This document shows, one piece after another, positions 60,283 to 64,000 of a stretch of 64,000 bases of DNA; position 1 is the stretch's first letter, and every line of letters starts with the position of its first letter. Below the pieces are notes generated by a model. That model was not told the origin of the DNA, did no database searches, and saw nothing but the letters and a program-made list of their open reading frames with translations. Source of the stretch: Hydractinia symbiolongicarpus (Eukaryota > Cnidaria > Hydrozoa > Anthoathecata > Hydractiniidae); assembly GCF_029227915.1 (NCBI RefSeq), contig NC_079875.1:31625501-31689500 (forward strand). The letters run 5' to 3'. Made by a program: the position numbers and the translations under genes.

Positions 60283-60744
60283 CTAGTCGATAAGGACCGT
60301 GAAAAAATCCACTAATCCACCAAATGTATAGGATCGTGTACTTTTGACAAATGGATGCAGAGATATCGTGTACTTTTGACAAATGGATGCAGAGATATTA
60401 GGGTTTAAAAGTTTTTGATGACGTCATTAACCCGTTCATTCCGAAACGGATTCGGTGACCCAGGTTTATAAAACTTACCCAAATTGGTCTCGGGTAGTCC
60501 CTAGTTACCCACGCAGGAGATGACGTCAGTTAATTGCACCCGTTTCCAAGTTATTTAGCCTAATTTAAAGTGCAATGCAATGGCTTCTTAATATACTTTC
60601 CTTTGACGTCAATATTGCTTTAACGTTAAAGTTTGCTAAATTACGGAAGAAATTCATAGGCGATGTTTTATAGTCTTTATCAAAGAAATTTTATCCACTT
60701 TGCAAAAGTCACAAACAGACAGAACTGGCGTAGTATTATATAGA
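60283..60744 (-). mobile_element. Helitron-like non-autonomous element, copy 3
   Basis: On the minus strand it starts with A|TCTATATAATACTACG at 60744 and ends CTAG followed by T at 60283. The hairpin before the end is decayed. Internal blocks (GACTTTTGCAAAGTGGATAA, CATCTCCTGCGTGGGTAACT) match copy 1. It is shorter than copy 1. Confidence 0.65.
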
Positions 60745-61509
60745 TTAATTTCAAACCGATTAGTCCCTGCAGTCATTTTGGTGTCAATGGTATGAAAAAC
60801 TATGCTAAAACTATACTAAGTAAAAGTCCTATTACTTCAGTAAAAATTGAAATAATGACTTGAAACTTAGTGTTACATGTTTTTAGACCAGTTTAATAAA
60901 ATGAACCCAAAAAATTTTTTTACTACTATCATAGTTTCTGAGTTTTTAATTTTGGCCATTTTTGGAGACGCAGATAAACTTTTTTTGACAGCATATCAAT
61001 GTTGACAAGCATGTGTACAGAAAACAATCTAAGTGATTCTCAGGATTAACAATAATTCAAAAAGATAAAATGTGTCCCAGGTTTAGGACCAAATACCTTA
61101 TCCAGCTCAGAGAAAGTGGGAATGTGCTTCTAAAGCACAGTGCTAAATACATAATCTAAATTTCATGCCGTATAAATACAAATACCTGGATCTGCAACAC
61201 GTTTACTTTGCACTAATCGCCCAGTCTGGTGCCACTCACAATTAATTTTTGAATATACACAGAAACTTTTCATGCAAAATAAAAAAAGCTAAACAACTGT
61301 ATTTGCTTTGCAGAAGTAACAATAGGCTTTATCTTTATCATAAGCCCTGTGAATGTTGGTTTATGAAAACGATATTATACCCTACAAGCGCTCCACTGGA
61401 TTTGTAACACATTACAGTAAGTGTCCTCCATGTGATACAGTTTACGCTTTACTAAGTCTTAACCTGAAGACTTTAGGTCTTCCCACTTCAAGCGAATATT
61501 ACTGGATTG

Positions 61510-64000
61510 ACCCTAAGTGACAATTATCTTGTACAATACGAAACATCGCAAATATATATAACACTCGTGTCTTTTAAATGCCTGGTTTATCAATTTTACA
61601 GATAAAATATATAGAACCTGAGCCAAGGTTGCCGTCCCTAAATGACAATTTTCTTGTATCAATACGAAAAATCGCAAATACATAACACTCGTCTGTTTTG
61701 AATGTCTGGTTTATCAATTTCACGGCTAAAATATACAGAACCTGAGCGAAGGTTATTGACCCTAAATGACAATTATCTTGTATTAATACGAAAAATCGCA
61801 AATATATAACACTTGTCACTCCTAAATGCCTCGTTTATCAATTCCACAGCTAAAATATAAGAACCTAGACGTTGTTGACCCTAATGTACAATTATCTTGT
61901 ATCAATACGACAAATCGCAAATACAGGACACTCGTCACTCTGAAATGCCTCGTTTATCAATTTTCCGGCTATAATACATAGAACCTGAGACGAGGTTGTC
62001 GTTCTAAATGACAATTATCCTGTATCAATACGAAAAAGCGCAAATATATAACACTCGTAATTTTGAAATACCTCGTTTATCACTTTTACGGCTAAGATAT
62101 ATAGAACCTGAGACGAGGTTGTCGTGCCCAAATGACAATCATCTTTGATCAATACGAAAAATCGCAAATACATGACACTCGTCGCTTTGAAATACCTCGT
62201 TTATCAATTTTACGGCTATAATATATAGAACCTGAGAGGTGGTTGTCGTCCCTAAATGACAATTATCCTGTATCAATACGAAAAATCGCAAATATATCAC
62301 GCTCGTCACTTCTAAATGCCTCGTTTATTAATTCCACGGCTAAAGTATAATATCCTAGACGTTGTTGACCCCAAAGTACAATTATCTTGTATCAATACGA
62401 AAAATCGCAAATATATAACACTGGCCACTTCTAAATGCCTCGCTTATCAATTCCACGGCTAAATTATAAGAACCTGAAACGAGGTTGTTGACCCTTAAGT
62501 ACAATTATCTTGTATCAATACGACAAATCGCAAATACAGGACACTCGTCACTCTGAAATGCCTCGTTTATCAATTTTCCGGCTATAATACATAGAACCTG
62601 AGACGAGATTGTCGTGCCCAAATGACAATCATCTTTAATCAATACGAAAAATCGCAAATACATGACACTTGTCGCTTTGAAATACCTCGTTTATCAATTC
62701 TACGGCTATAATATATAGAACCTAGACGTTGTTGACCCTAATATACAACTATCTATTCGACTTTGAAGTACCTCGTCTTTCAATTTTACGGCTATAATAT
62801 ATAGAACCTGAGAGGAGGTTGTCGTCCCTAAATGACAATTATCTTGTATCAATACGAAAAATCGCAAATGTATAAAACGCGTCTCTTTTAAATGCCTCGT
62901 TTATCAATTTTACGTCTAAAATATACAGAACCTGAGACGAGGTTTTCGACCCTAAATGACAATTATCTTGTATCAATACGAAAAATTGCAAATATATAAC
63001 ACTCGTCTCTTTTGAATGCCTCGTTTATCAATTTTACGGCTAAGATATATAGAACCTGAGACGAGGTTGTCGTCCCTAAATTTCAATTGCTTTGTATCAA
63101 TACGAAGAATTGCAAATACATGGCACACTTTGAAATGCCATGTTTATCAATTTTACGACTAAAATATATGGAAACTGAGACGAGGTTGTCGTCCCTAAAT
63201 GAAAATTTTCTTGTATCAACACGAAAAATCGCAAATATATAAAATTCGTCTCTTTTAAATGCCTCGTTTGTCAATTTTACGACTAAAATATATAGAACCC
63301 GAGACGAGGTTGTCGTCCCTTAATGACAATTATCTTGTATCAATACGAAAAATGGCGAATATATAACACTACTCTCTTTTAAATGCCTCGTTTATCAATT
63401 CCACGGCTAAGGTAAAAGAACCTGAGACAAAGTTATTGACCCTAAATGACAATTATCTTTTATCAATACGAAAAATCGCAAATATATGACACTCGTCACT
63501 TTAAAATGCCTCGTTTATCAATTTTCCGGCTATAATACATAGAACCTGAGACGAGGTTGGCGTCCCAAAATGATAATTATCTTGTATCAATATGAAAAAT
63601 CGCAAATGTATAACACTCGTCACTTCTAAATGCCTCATTTATCAATTCCACGGCTAAAGTATAATATCCTAGACGTTGTTGACCCTAAAGTACAATCATC
63701 TTGGATCAATGCGAAAAGTCGCAAATACATGACACCCGTCTCTTTGAAATACCTCGTTTATCAATTTTTCAGCTATAATATATAGAACCTGAGACGAGGT
63801 TGCCGTTCTAAATGACAATTATCCTGTATCAATACGAAAAATCGCAAATATATAACACTCATCCCTTCTAAATGCCTCGCTTAGTAATTCCACGGATAAA
63901 ATATAAGAAGCTGAAACGAGGTTGTTGACCCTTAAGTACAATTATCTTGTATCAATACGACAAATCGCAAATACAGGACACTCGTCACTTTGAAATGCCT
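61510..64000 (+). repeat. Satellite array, about 20 units of 119-124 bp, runs off the window
   Basis: The landmark TGCCTCGTTTATCA and variants start at 61827, 61946, 62069, 62193, 62317, 62437, 62559 and 62683, a spacing of 119-124 bp, and continue to the end. Each unit has AGAACCTGAGACGAGGTTGT, AATGACAATTATCTTGTATC and AATACGAAAAATCGCAAAT blocks. ORFs at 61574-61819 and 63083-63274 are translations of the repeat, not genes. Confidence 0.92.

Noticed and set aside
61574-63274. ORFs on the minus strand in the satellite (IFAIFRIDTRKLSFRD-type peptides)
   Set aside because: The same peptide recurs with each repeat unit; they are translations of non-coding satellite.
1-64000. CRISPR arrays, bacterial operons, attachment sites
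   Set aside because: The tandem repeats have no unique spacers of constant length, and the gene structure is eukaryotic.

Overview
The window looks like AT-rich nuclear DNA of an animal, probably a cnidarian and perhaps a hydrozoan. Coding exons are short and spread over kilobases with GT/AG borders. The rest is packed with tRNA-derived SINE-like elements, two CR1/jockey-type LINEs, Helitron-like elements, hAT and integrase relics, foldback DNA and satellites. The organism is inferred from style and element types, not from a marker gene. There is no sign of bacterial operons, CRISPR arrays or rRNA.

Left part (1-14 kb): 26 small minus-strand exons can be chained with consistent reading phase into one incomplete gene. 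It encodes a multi-domain signalling adaptor: several degenerate SH3-like modules alternating with tyrosine motifs, an SH2 domain that lacks the usual phosphotyrosine-binding arginine, then a tyrosine-rich and proline-rich tail that runs off the left edge. SINE-like and other dispersed repeats lie in its introns. The 5' end beyond 13.94 kb was not found.

Middle-left (14-32 kb): no intact gene. It holds a 1-kb foldback element, a 128-bp satellite, a Helitron-like element, minisatellites, an integrase relic, a hAT transposase relic, degenerate AT-rich repeats, and a LINE remnant cut next to another Helitron-like end.

Middle (32-44 kb): two recognisable minus-strand genes. One is a gamma-glutamyltransferase missing its N-terminal half and apparently one glycine-rich motif. 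The other is a five-exon gene joining RING, B-boxes and coiled coil to C-terminal ankyrin repeats, which is not one of the standard TRIM C-terminal classes. A duplicated segment at 42-44 kb carries an exon for a possible single-pass membrane protein.

Right part (44-64 kb): CpG-rich ACGTC repeats, a nearly full-length CR1-like LINE with a 2A ribosome-skipping motif behind a hydrophobic N-terminus, a transposase-like multi-exon gene it has inserted next to or into, scattered relics, a third Helitron-like copy, and a satellite array of about 120-bp units that runs off the right edge. The same satellite occurs in small inverted patches at 35.8-36.2 and 44 kb.
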